Source: Nostoc sp. KVJ20
Lineage (GTDB): Bacteria > Cyanobacteriota > Cyanobacteriia > Cyanobacteriales > Nostocaceae
Direction: 5' to 3'
NCBI RefSeq assembly: GCF_001712795.1
Contig: NZ_KV757585.1
Coordinates: forward strand, 1-64,000
DNA length: 64,000 nt
The notes under the pieces were generated by a model. The model was given only the letters and a program-made list of their open reading frames with translations, did no database searches and was not told where the DNA came from. A program made the translations under genes and the position numbers. This document shows, piece after piece, positions 1-7,354 of this stretch. The stretch's first letter is position 1. Each line of letters begins with the position of its first letter.

Positions 1-1215
1 GTTAGTGAAATTGATGCTGCTTCTAATAATGGTGTAGATGATGCCCGTGCTTTAATTGAGCGCAGTACCTTAGCACCTGTTGCAGGACGTTACCGAATTT
101 TTATTCTCGATGAGTGCCATTGTCTAACCGGTAACGCCTTCAATGCTTTACTTAAGTGTATTGAAGAACCACCACCTCATGTTGTTTTCATTCTCTGCAC
201 AACAGAACTGCACAAGGTGTTACCTACCATTGTCAGCCGTTGCCAAGTGTTTAATTTCCGCACTTTGTCTGTTCAGGCAATTGTGCAGCACCTCGGTATT
301 GTAGCAGATGCAGAATCTATTTCTATTGATGATGAGGCACTAACAGCGATCGCACGACTCAGCGATGGTGGACTCAGAGATGCACTGCAATTACTGGGTC
401 AGGTGAGTCTTTTAGATGAAGATATCACTACCAATCATGTCATGGAAATCGCTGGTGGTGTAACAGAAACAGAATTAATGTCAATTTTACAGGCAATTTC
501 CACCAACAACACCTTTAACTTGCTGCAAGTAGCAAGACTTCTAGTGGACTCTGGTAAAACGCCCAAATTGATTCTCTCCAACTTACTGCAAACATACCGA
601 GATTTACTGATTATCAAGTCTGCACCCAAAGAGCAATCCCTGCTAACTGGTTGTGTGAGCTATGCTCAACTCAAGGTTTTAGCAAATCACTGGAATTTCG
701 AGACGCTGAATTTGTCCCTAACAGAGTTACAAAAAGCAGAAAACTATCTTCGGTACACAGTAAATGCTGCTGTGTGGCTAGAAGTTTGCTTACTGAACCT
801 GATACCCAGTTTATTTCCTGTCAGTGCAACCAAGACGCTAACTGCCAAACCTGTGCATGACGGCAAGTTGCTACCGACAGTTGGAGTATACACCACAAAC
901 AAGGTGACAGCTAAACCTGTAGATGACAATTTGTTACCAACAGTTGCAGCCAATACCGCTAACCTGGCTCAAATTTGGCTTTCTGTGATGGATATAGCTA
1001 AACCTAGTAATCAAAAGCTGTTGGCTCATGCTCATCTCGTTAAATTGCAAGGTGACAAGGCGATTTTAGAGGTTACACCAGCTTACTTGAATAAGTTTGA
1101 AAGTAGTAAAGAGGCGATCGCTAAAATGCTGCAACGAGCTACCCAAAGTCAACAACCAATGACTGTGTTAATTAAAACTGCCAACAAGAGCAGTAATGGG
1201 AGGGTAAAAGCATGA
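1..1215 (+). CDS. dnaX: DNA polymerase III gamma/tau subunit, 5'-truncated by window edge
   Basis: The reading frame is open from base 1, so the start lies outside the window. The first residues (EIDAASNNGVDDAR, then FILDECHCL) match the clamp-loader ATPase: the DAASN sensor region and a DECH Walker B box. EEPPPHVVFILCTTE and the LPTIVSRCQ arginine-finger region follow. The protein loads the sliding clamp on primed DNA together with delta and delta'. The Walker A and zinc-binding part must lie upstream. The linker near residues 280-320 contains two similar units (TAKPVHDGKLLPT and TAKPVDDNLLPT). The stop codon overlaps the holA start in an ATGA, so the two are translationally coupled. The linkage to conjugation genes suggests a plasmid copy rather than the chromosomal dnaX. 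Confidence 0.93.
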   Translation, partial: VSEIDAASNNGVDDARALIERSTLAPVAGRYRIFILDECHCLTGNAFNALLKCIEEPPPHVVFILCTTELHKVLPTIVSRCQVFNFRTLSVQAIVQHLGIVADAESISIDDEALTAIARLSDGGLRDALQLLGQVSLLDEDITTNHVMEIAGGVTETELMSILQAISTNNTFNLLQVARLLVDSGKTPKLILSNLLQTYRDLLIIKSAPKEQSLLTGCVSYAQLKVLANHWNFETLNLSLTELQKAENYLRYTVNAAVWLEVCLLNLIPSLFPVSATKTLTAKPVHDGKLLPTVGVYTTNKVTAKPVDDNLLPTVAANTANLAQIWLSVMDIAKPSNQKLLAHAHLVKLQGDKAILEVTPAYLNKFESSKEAIAKMLQRATQSQQPMTVLIKTANKSSNGRVKA

Positions 1216-2165
1216 TTGTATTGCTGACAGGTGATGACCAACACGCCATCCAGGAACAGCTAAATCAATACAAAGCAGAGATTGATGCTCAATGGCTCAC
1301 ACTTTGCTATCACCGATTTCCAGCCGATCGCCTTGACCGAGCTATCAGTGTAGCTCGCACTCGTTCCCTGACTGGTGGTAAAAAACTGGTAATTGTGGAA
1401 AATTGCCACCTCAAGCAGTGGGGTGATACTGAGCTGGAAACTTTGCAGCAGCTTGTTCAAGTGCCTGAATTCACAATTCTGGTGTTTGTCGCCACCAATG
1501 TAGATAAGCGCCTGAAGATTTACAAACATATTGTCAAGTATGCCAAGTTGTTTGAGTTTCCATTGATACCACCTTGGCGTACTGATTTAATTGAGAAGGC
1601 GATCAGTACTCAGGCTAAAAAAATCAAGCTGGTGCTGTCAAAGGGTGCAGTGGAATATCTAGCAGAAGCAATTGGTAACGACATGACTCGTGCAGCCGCT
1701 GAGTTACGCAAACTGTATACCTATGGTAAGGGCAGACAACTTGAGCTTGCAGAAATAAAAGAATTAGTACCATGTCAAACTCAGAATAGCCTACAACTGG
1801 CATCTGCTATTCGTCAAGGAGAAAGCAATCAAGTTTTGCACCTGCTGGATGATTTACTGTCACGCTCGGAACCATTAATGGTAATTGTTGCTACTCTCCT
1901 AACGCAGTTTAGAACTTGGCTGTGGATTAAGTCTGCGATTGTTTCTGGGATTAAGAAAGATAGTGAATTAGCTCAAATGTGCAGTATCAGCAATCCTAAT
2001 CGCATTTACTATTTGCGTCAGGAGGTGGCAAATACAAGCATCAATGCTTTAGCTAAAGCAGTGACTATGATGCTGGATTTGGATATCTCTATTAAGAGAG
2101 GTGCTGAAAGTAAGGATTTACTGCTAATAATTCTTAGTGTTAGCAGGTTATTTAAGTTAACTTAA
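1212..2165 (+). CDS. holA: DNA polymerase III delta subunit
   Basis: This 317-residue protein matches the delta subunit of the clamp loader, which opens the beta clamp. LLTGDDQHAIQEQL at the N terminus and LVIVENCHL near residue 65 are typical of the family, as is the C-terminal collar region. Length is near the family norm of about 320-340. The ATG at 1212 overlaps the dnaX stop, so the two subunits are made from one mRNA. Delta is normally an unlinked single-copy chromosomal gene. Pairing with dnaX on an apparently mobile replicon suggests the element brings part of its own replisome. Confidence 0.88.
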   Translation: MIVLLTGDDQHAIQEQLNQYKAEIDAQWLTLCYHRFPADRLDRAISVARTRSLTGGKKLVIVENCHLKQWGDTELETLQQLVQVPEFTILVFVATNVDKRLKIYKHIVKYAKLFEFPLIPPWRTDLIEKAISTQAKKIKLVLSKGAVEYLAEAIGNDMTRAAAELRKLYTYGKGRQLELAEIKELVPCQTQNSLQLASAIRQGESNQVLHLLDDLLSRSEPLMVIVATLLTQFRTWLWIKSAIVSGIKKDSELAQMCSISNPNRIYYLRQEVANTSINALAKAVTMMLDLDISIKRGAESKDLLLIILSVSRLFKLT

Positions 2166-2410
2166 TCAACATAAAGTTGACTGAGAGTTTTGGATTTTGG
2201 ATTGTATATTTGATTCCGGTCTAAAATCCAAAATCAGTTATTTAAGTAAGTCAAAGTCAATATTTCACGTTGGTAAAAGGCAGGAGGCAAAGGAAATAAG
2301 GCATATGGTAAGTACCATAATAGTCAGCCAGGTTTCTGTGAACGCTTGATGTGAACCACCACTTTTACTTACACCAGATGGAGGAGGTATTAAACGATCT
2401 GTTTACCACT
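2166..2410. repeat. Convergent intergenic gap with a 10-bp inverted repeat
   Basis: The gap between the rightward holA and the leftward MazG gene has an exact inverted repeat, GATTTTGGAT at 2193-2202 and ATCCAAAATC at 2226-2235, with a 23-base loop. No T-run follows, so it is a poor intrinsic terminator. I see no gene in the gap. Confidence 0.4.
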
Positions 2411-3301
2411 TTATTTTGCTTGATAACTTATCGAACTTGTATCAATGTCAATAATAACCTTACCGCCCCCATTTTTTTCTACTTGTCGCCAAACTTTATA
2501 CCCATCAACAATTGCCTTCTCCCAATCACCTAGCGAACACTCTCGAACTTCTAAATGCAAGGTCATATTTTTTATAGTTTTCAATAGTTGGTCATCTATC
2601 GTTACAACCCCTTCCAAAAACCCATGATCCTTGGCATAGCTGAATACAAGTGCTGATATACCTTCATCAATAGCTATTGCCCGACCACCATCTTCAACCT
2701 CGTCAATACGAGGATTACTTTTACGCTTGCGTTTAAGGTTACTGCGAATGACTGGCGACCATCCCAAAACAGCAGCATAGGACAAATGAAAAATATCATG
2801 AAAGCGATAGCCATCACTAAAGTAGGAGTTATCGGTAAGGTAATTTCCAATCTGTTGACCATTAATAAATGCTCTCACTTTCACTGAGTTATCTTCGCTC
2901 ACTTCAGTAAGATATAGCTCAAACTGTCGCGGTAAACTTTCGTGTTCGGAAAAGTTACTATCAAATATGTAGGCTGTAGTTTGACTATCTATTTGTACCG
3001 AATCTCTTCTTCCCCAACGGTCACGACACTTATTCAGATTAATTTGTGCAATTTCTGCCAAATCTAGATCAAATTTACTGGCTACGTTAGCAACGTACCA
3101 AAGTAAATCCCCTAACTCTTCTGCAACACAATCTTTAAAAAGTTTATGTGCATCTTTATCCCGGAGATGCTTTTTATATTCAGCGAGGAGTGAACCTGCT
3201 TCACCAACCAAACCCAGCAGAGGTATGATTATTCCATCTCCACTTTTAGTAGGAACTTGATCAGTTTTCAGGGCTTGTTGTTGATACTTACGAAAATCCA
3301 T
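2411..3301 (-). CDS. MazG-type nucleoside triphosphate pyrophosphohydrolase, two-domain
   Basis: Residues 1-95 form an all-alpha NTP pyrophosphohydrolase domain of the MazG kind. The metal-binding pattern is visible as E34 and E41 in LLGLVGEAGSLLAEY and E61/E62 with D65 in VAEELGDLLW. Such enzymes hydrolyse (d)NTPs to (d)NMPs and pyrophosphate. The remaining 200 residues are a second conserved-looking region (FHDIFHLSYAAVLGWSP, DGGRAIAIDEGISALVF) that I cannot assign. The ATG at 3301 has a clear AGGAG site. The gene lies 205 bp downstream of the thymine-modification-like gene on the same strand. I infer that it trims a nucleotide pool for that operon. General housecleaning is the alternative. 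Confidence 0.8.
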   Translation of the reverse strand: MDFRKYQQQALKTDQVPTKSGDGIIIPLLGLVGEAGSLLAEYKKHLRDKDAHKLFKDCVAEELGDLLWYVANVASKFDLDLAEIAQINLNKCRDRWGRRDSVQIDSQTTAYIFDSNFSEHESLPRQFELYLTEVSEDNSVKVRAFINGQQIGNYLTDNSYFSDGYRFHDIFHLSYAAVLGWSPVIRSNLKRKRKSNPRIDEVEDGGRAIAIDEGISALVFSYAKDHGFLEGVVTIDDQLLKTIKNMTLHLEVRECSLGDWEKAIVDGYKVWRQVEKNGGGKVIIDIDTSSISYQAK

Positions 3302-3506
3302 TATCCACTCCTTATCTTGAGATTATATTTGGTGTTGCTGATTATGGGCATGAAAAAATAGAGTCTGAAAGCAGGCTCACTTGGCCATGCTAAAGTTGCT
3401 GAAGCAAAGCCTTCTGTAGAGTTATCGGAGTTGATTAGAAACTTTTGCAAGGAGGGCAAATAATTTTAAATTTTTTAAATTTGCACCCCTCGTTTAGTAA
3501 TACCTT

Positions 3507-4625
3507 CTATTTAGATTTGGAAGCAGCTTGAATTTTTATATCCTCTTCAATAGCTTGGTTAATTTTCCATTTTGGTGGATACCAATAACTAATTGGTTGT
3601 ACGTTAACTGAATACTTTTGCTTTATACGTGTTCTTCCTGATATTCCCGATATTTCAGGGTGTTTCATCCGAGAATACTTATCTACCTCACAAAATAGAT
3701 TTTGGCAGTCGATTAATTGCAGTCTCCGTCCCCAGAGGGAATGATAATTTAGTCCTAATCGCTCAAACTCAGATTCTTGGATATCTGCCATGAATTTAAT
3801 AATTTCTGGTTCGTTTAAACCACCCAGGTCAAGAAAACATTTGCGGATACCATCAAGCGCACCAGGACCAGGAATTACAAACTCCATCTCGCTATAGCTA
3901 GTAATCTCGCTATAGTTAACATCAGTTATAAACTGGTATGCCAAAAAATCGCCAATAGTTGGATAATTATGTAATAAATCGAAACCCTGGTGCATATTCC
4001 GTGAATCTGCTAGCTTCTGTGGCAGATCATCAGCCATCATCTTCTCAATCAACTTGAGATTATTGCGGTGCTTTGTAGTATATCCAAATGTTTTGCCACC
4101 CGATGGCATGATATATGCCGCAGAATAGATAGTCTGACCGGACTGCATGGTTTCTGTGAGGATTTTATCGTAGCGTTCAAAGCAATAGTCAGCATAAGTA
4201 ATATGTCCAATATTTTTTTCTAGAAGCTGCCAAGTTTCAATTTTGTTGAAAATTTTGAAGAGGATAATTCTAAAGAATACCTCATTGATTGAAGATGGTA
4301 GATCGTCCCGATAGATGACATTTCGTATCAAGTACTGGCTCGTGCGGTCGCTTGCGCGGTAGGCATTGGTAAATTTGTATGTGGAAAGAATTGGATCATC
4401 AGTCCAAGGCACTTGTGCATTTTCTAGCTTCTTGTAAAATATCTTTTGTCGTTCGGCAGCGAATTGCCAATAAGTATTGAATACAACTGTAGGCTTGGCG
4501 GGTAGAATATGTGAAATGATAACTGGCGATGAGATAGGTTTTTCTCCACTATCGCCAATTCCAAGACTTAACTGTTTGTTTTGATTGGCGTTTTCGCTAG
4601 ACTGTTTCTGACGTTTTATTCCCAT
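3507..4625 (-). CDS. 5-hmdU DNA kinase helical domain / alpha-glutamyl-putrescinyl thymine pyrophosphorylase-like protein
   Basis: The 372-residue protein carries the hallmarks I know from this family. An F-x-F-x-ERQ-like stretch (YWQFAAERQKIFYKK, about 52-66) is followed by PWTDDPIL (73-80), then FTNAYRASDRTSQYLI (85-100), and a C-terminal basic region ending near SYWYPPKWK. In hypermodifying phages related proteins act on 5-hydroxymethyluracil in DNA. In bacteria such proteins are often annotated only as nucleotide kinase domain proteins. No classical P-loop is visible, so this is the helical domain without the fused kinase. The ATG follows AGAGAGA. It lies 91 bp after the thymidylate-synthase-like gene. 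The family call is from recalled motifs, so the exact clade is uncertain. Confidence 0.68.
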   Translation of the reverse strand: MGIKRQKQSSENANQNKQLSLGIGDSGEKPISSPVIISHILPAKPTVVFNTYWQFAAERQKIFYKKLENAQVPWTDDPILSTYKFTNAYRASDRTSQYLIRNVIYRDDLPSSINEVFFRIILFKIFNKIETWQLLEKNIGHITYADYCFERYDKILTETMQSGQTIYSAAYIMPSGGKTFGYTTKHRNNLKLIEKMMADDLPQKLADSRNMHQGFDLLHNYPTIGDFLAYQFITDVNYSEITSYSEMEFVIPGPGALDGIRKCFLDLGGLNEPEIIKFMADIQESEFERLGLNYHSLWGRRLQLIDCQNLFCEVDKYSRMKHPEISGISGRTRIKQKYSVNVQPISYWYPPKWKINQAIEEDIKIQAASKSK

Positions 4626-4716
4626 TTTATCTCTCTAAAGAAACATTTCTGTTTCCTTAAATCCGTAAAGTACTCTCACCCGCAAATATCTTTTATTAAG
4701 CTTGTCTGGAAAAAAG

Positions 4717-5532
4717 CTATGTTTGATCTATTGTATGTTCGCAAGTTGTTTGTTGCATAATATTCCGAGCCGCCTCTATAACTGGAGTTAAAGTTGGCGA
4801 TTTTGTTCCAATTCTTTCTAATTTTGCTACACCTACGAAGCAGTTCATCCGGTCAAATGTCAGTCCCATTTCGTAAGCCATGAAATTGCCTAATCTGCAT
4901 AGTCCCAAGTAGTTGCCGTATGCTTTATCAAAAAGTTGTTGGGTTGCGTAGAAAGCATTTAAAACAAGGGTTTTATCTTGATTATTTGGTACAAAGCTAA
5001 CATGTTGTAAACAAGGAAAGCCTAGTTGCCTACAATTAGGAATATGGTCTCGCCCTGGATCAAAGATAGAAGCTTGGAACATACTTCTTCTGATTGTTGG
5101 GTGTGAATTATACTCAAAAATGATGTGTTCGAGTTGGTTGCCATTGTGGGGACCAGAACCAAAATCAATCAGCCTTTCAAAGTAAATACCACGTCGGTTT
5201 TTCGACGGTTCAGCAGCTTTGTATCTGGGAAGAGCATTAAGATAAATCTCAAAGAATTTCTTTCGGTCATACTTAGCCATTCGCCAGAGAGAGCTAGGAA
5301 AAATCGTATTTGCAACTGTGTGAATTTTTTGTTTTTTGTTCTTTACAAGGCAATTATCAAGAGCATCTCGAACTGATTTGTCTTCATTTACAATACCGCT
5401 GCTAAAACCTGTTAAACTAACCACCAATGGCGAAATTTCTTTGCCAGGATTATCGATAATGTGTAGAAATATACGACTCCAAGCGCAAGATAGGTTTGTT
5501 TCGTTAATGGGGAGAGGCGCACTATTACTCAT
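4717..5532 (-). CDS. Thymidylate-synthase-like protein (possible dUMP hydroxymethylase or relative)
   Basis: This 271-residue protein reads as a diverged ThyA fold. SHPTIRRSMFQASIFDP (RR at 148-149) matches the phosphate-binding SRR region. FPCLQHVSF puts a Cys at 174 where ThyA has its catalytic PC. LVLNAFYATQQLFDK followed by NYLGLCRLGNFMA matches the YQRS/D and LGLPFN regions with a short insertion. The usual arginine of YQRS is replaced. TS homologues include dUMP and dCMP hydroxymethylases of phages. I chose the ATG at 5532 over an upstream TTG because GGAG sits just before it. The gene overlaps the ImmA/IrrE stop by 8 bases. Substrate and activity are inference. Confidence 0.62.
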   Translation of the reverse strand: MSNSAPLPINETNLSCAWSRIFLHIIDNPGKEISPLVVSLTGFSSGIVNEDKSVRDALDNCLVKNKKQKIHTVANTIFPSSLWRMAKYDRKKFFEIYLNALPRYKAAEPSKNRRGIYFERLIDFGSGPHNGNQLEHIIFEYNSHPTIRRSMFQASIFDPGRDHIPNCRQLGFPCLQHVSFVPNNQDKTLVLNAFYATQQLFDKAYGNYLGLCRLGNFMAYEMGLTFDRMNCFVGVAKLERIGTKSPTLTPVIEAARNIMQQTTCEHTIDQT

Positions 5533-6442
5533 CTTCCGGCTCCTCAAGATGGCGATATTTGCTTAGTCCTACAAACTGATAACGCGAAACCCGAACAAAA
5601 GCTGCCCACTCAGCGTCATGACAGTAAACGCGCACAATACCAGGACGGTTAGCTTGGAAGAGACGACCCTGTGAGTGATTTTCTTGGAAAGTGATAGTGT
5701 CGTTCGTTGCTTCTGCTGTGTTTGGTAGTAGAAGATGACTTCCAACTTCAGCATCAAGTGTAGGCATTGACCAATGTGCATCAGCAATTATCAACGGTTC
5801 TGCTGATGAACGCCCAAGAAAATCTTGGCGGATAGACTTGGGTGTAGATTTTAGAAGTGACGCAGCTTTGATGCGATTAATCATTTTTAGGGTATAAGTC
5901 ATGTGATTGATCAGAGTCTCGTACCCAACACCAAAACTACAGGCAATCGTGAAAATCTGAAGTGGCGTTGCTGAAGCAATATCCCAGCCACGCGAAGCAA
6001 ATGCTTTTCTCACCCCCAAAGTTGGCATAAGTAAGAAACCTGCAAAGGAGTCAACCAGAAACTCGTCAGGATGGAAAGTCTTAGATTTCTCCGAATCCTC
6101 TGTTAGTTCATCAATCGTTGAACTGTGTCCAAAAACGTGGTGTCCGAGTTCATGAGCGCAGGTAAAGTTACGCCTAGTAAGGGGTCGCAGCGCAGAAAGC
6201 CATATTTGTGGTTCATCTCCTTTGAGATATATGCCTTCCATGCTACTAATATCAACAAACTTAACTTTGACATTGAGTTTGTCGCACAAGTTATAGATAC
6301 AAGCTGGGCTTTTAAGGTCTAGACCAGCTTGTTTCCGAATATCGATTGATTTAAGCATGGCCTGTTGAGCCAATTCTTGCCTCTGATTAGCCACAGATTT
6401 TTTCCTACACTTGGTATCAAGGTAACTAATATTACTAATCAC
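5525..6442 (-). CDS. ImmA/IrrE family metallopeptidase
   Basis: The zinc motif HELGHH (97-102) in FTCAHELGHHVFGHS, followed by DEFLVDSFAGFLLMP with the third ligand near E127, identifies a COG2856 ImmA/IrrE-type protease. Such proteins usually cleave or release a partner XRE repressor in response to a signal such as DNA damage, as in ICEBs1 ImmA/ImmR. Here the XRE gene lies immediately upstream. The GTG start at 6442 overlaps its TGA stop as GTGA. About 150 C-terminal residues after the peptidase core could be a sensing or substrate-binding part. At 305 residues it is longer than minimal ImmA. It overlaps the thymidylate-synthase-like gene. Confidence 0.87.
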   Translation of the reverse strand: MISNISYLDTKCRKKSVANQRQELAQQAMLKSIDIRKQAGLDLKSPACIYNLCDKLNVKVKFVDISSMEGIYLKGDEPQIWLSALRPLTRRNFTCAHELGHHVFGHSSTIDELTEDSEKSKTFHPDEFLVDSFAGFLLMPTLGVRKAFASRGWDIASATPLQIFTIACSFGVGYETLINHMTYTLKMINRIKAASLLKSTPKSIRQDFLGRSSAEPLIIADAHWSMPTLDAEVGSHLLLPNTAEATNDTITFQENHSQGRLFQANRPGIVRVYCHDAEWAAFVRVSRYQFVGLSKYRHLEEPEDE

Positions 6443-6789
6443 AGGTTGTCTCTCCCCGTTCGCATTGAAGCAAGTAATGTTAACAGTCGGTCTAAATCTT
6501 CTGGCTTAAGCTTTTGGAGTTCTCTAGCAGCAAGCTGAAGTTTATTGTCATGGACATCGACCTTATTCGCACCTTCACCAAGTAGCCATGACACACTGAC
6601 ATCAAAAATTTCTGCAAGCTTTGTAATTTCTTCGGCGGAAGCATTTCTCTTGCCAGCCTCTATTTCAGAAATAGAGGGTCGATGTAGACCAAGAGTTTGA
6701 GCTACCTGAGCCTGAGACAAACCTGCCATCTTACGTGCTTCGCGAATGCGAGAAGCAATTATTGCTTTCTTGTCTTTTGCTTCAGTCAT
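6439..6789 (-). CDS. XRE-family helix-turn-helix repressor
   Basis: Residues 11-70 form a Cro/CI-type HTH: IREARKMAGLSQAQVAQTLG, then HRPSISEIEAGKRNASAEEI and KLAEIFDVSVSWLLG. The 45 C-terminal residues are probably for dimerisation. The gene starts in an ATGA overlap with the acyl-carrier-like gene and ends in a GTGA overlap with the ImmA/IrrE gene, so all three are translationally coupled. The predicted role is autorepression of the operon promoter in the gap between 7080 and 7354, lifted by the neighbouring protease. That is inferred from the family pairing and not visible directly. Confidence 0.88.
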   Translation of the reverse strand: MTEAKDKKAIIASRIREARKMAGLSQAQVAQTLGLHRPSISEIEAGKRNASAEEITKLAEIFDVSVSWLLGEGANKVDVHDNKLQLAARELQKLKPEDLDRLLTLLASMRTGRDNL

Positions 6790-7079
6790 CTCCGTTTTTC
6801 CTCTTTACTGACGATTTCACAAACTACATCAGCTGATTCGTTGATGGTGAGTCGCCGCGTGCAATCCTCTGACAAAAAAATGTTTTTGTCATTAGGGATG
6901 TTCACGTTAAGTTCCGTAGCCAACATAGTGATGGCAACAGGCCAGAGGTAACTGTCAAGCCATGCTAAATCATTGATAGGACAAGTTGTTTCTGTGATTG
7001 GCTGTCCTTCATATCCGCTATCGCTCTGGATTTCTTTAAACACTTCTATGAGCTTGACCTTTACATTTTCTGGGGTCAT
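6786..7079 (-). CDS. Acyl-carrier-protein-like small protein
   Basis: The first gene of the operon encodes about 97 residues. PITETTCPINDLAWLDSYLWPVAITMLATELNV resembles the carrier-protein core, with D-S of LDSY at the position where phosphopantetheine is attached, followed by I-P-x-D-x-NIF and LTINESADVV as in helices III-IV. The similarity is in pattern only, so it may be a carrier fold without a prosthetic group. I chose ATG 7079; an in-frame GTG at 7091 would add four residues. It overlaps the XRE gene start. A carrier protein beside base-modification-like enzymes would be notable, because some hypermodified bases carry amino-acid or other acyl groups. Confidence 0.55.
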   Translation of the reverse strand: MTPENVKVKLIEVFKEIQSDSGYEGQPITETTCPINDLAWLDSYLWPVAITMLATELNVNIPNDKNIFLSEDCTRRLTINESADVVCEIVSKEEKRR

Positions 7080-7354
7080 AGTGCAGCACACTATATTACC
7101 GTTTGTAAGAAAATCTTACCAAGTGTAGGATAAAATGTCAATCGGAGTTCAGGGTAATATTTAGGCATTTAGATGTTAATCATCTCAAAGTCCTTGAAAC
7201 CGACCAGAGGTAAGTTATATGTAGCGCACTGTGTGCTGAATATTCTTATGCCCAGGGTGAGCAATACGTAGTAAAGGTTATAATAAATACATATTTTTTC
7301 AGTAGCACTCCCCCAATGGGGGATTTTTTAGGGCAGTGAGCGAAGACTACGACT
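7080..7354. promoter_or_regulatory. Divergent promoter region between modification-type operon and helicase
   Basis: This 275-bp gap separates the leftward operon from the rightward helicase gene and should hold both promoters and the XRE operator. It is AT-rich. Near the helicase is a terminator-like hairpin (listed separately). I could not pick out a convincing XRE palindrome by eye. Confidence 0.5.
7309..7329 (+). terminator. Terminator-like hairpin in the helicase leader
   Basis: TCCCCC-AAT-GGGGGA forms a 6-bp, GC-rich stem followed at once by six T residues (7324-7329). It ends 25 bp before the helicase ATG. It could stop readthrough from upstream or act as an attenuator for the helicase. 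Confidence 0.5.
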
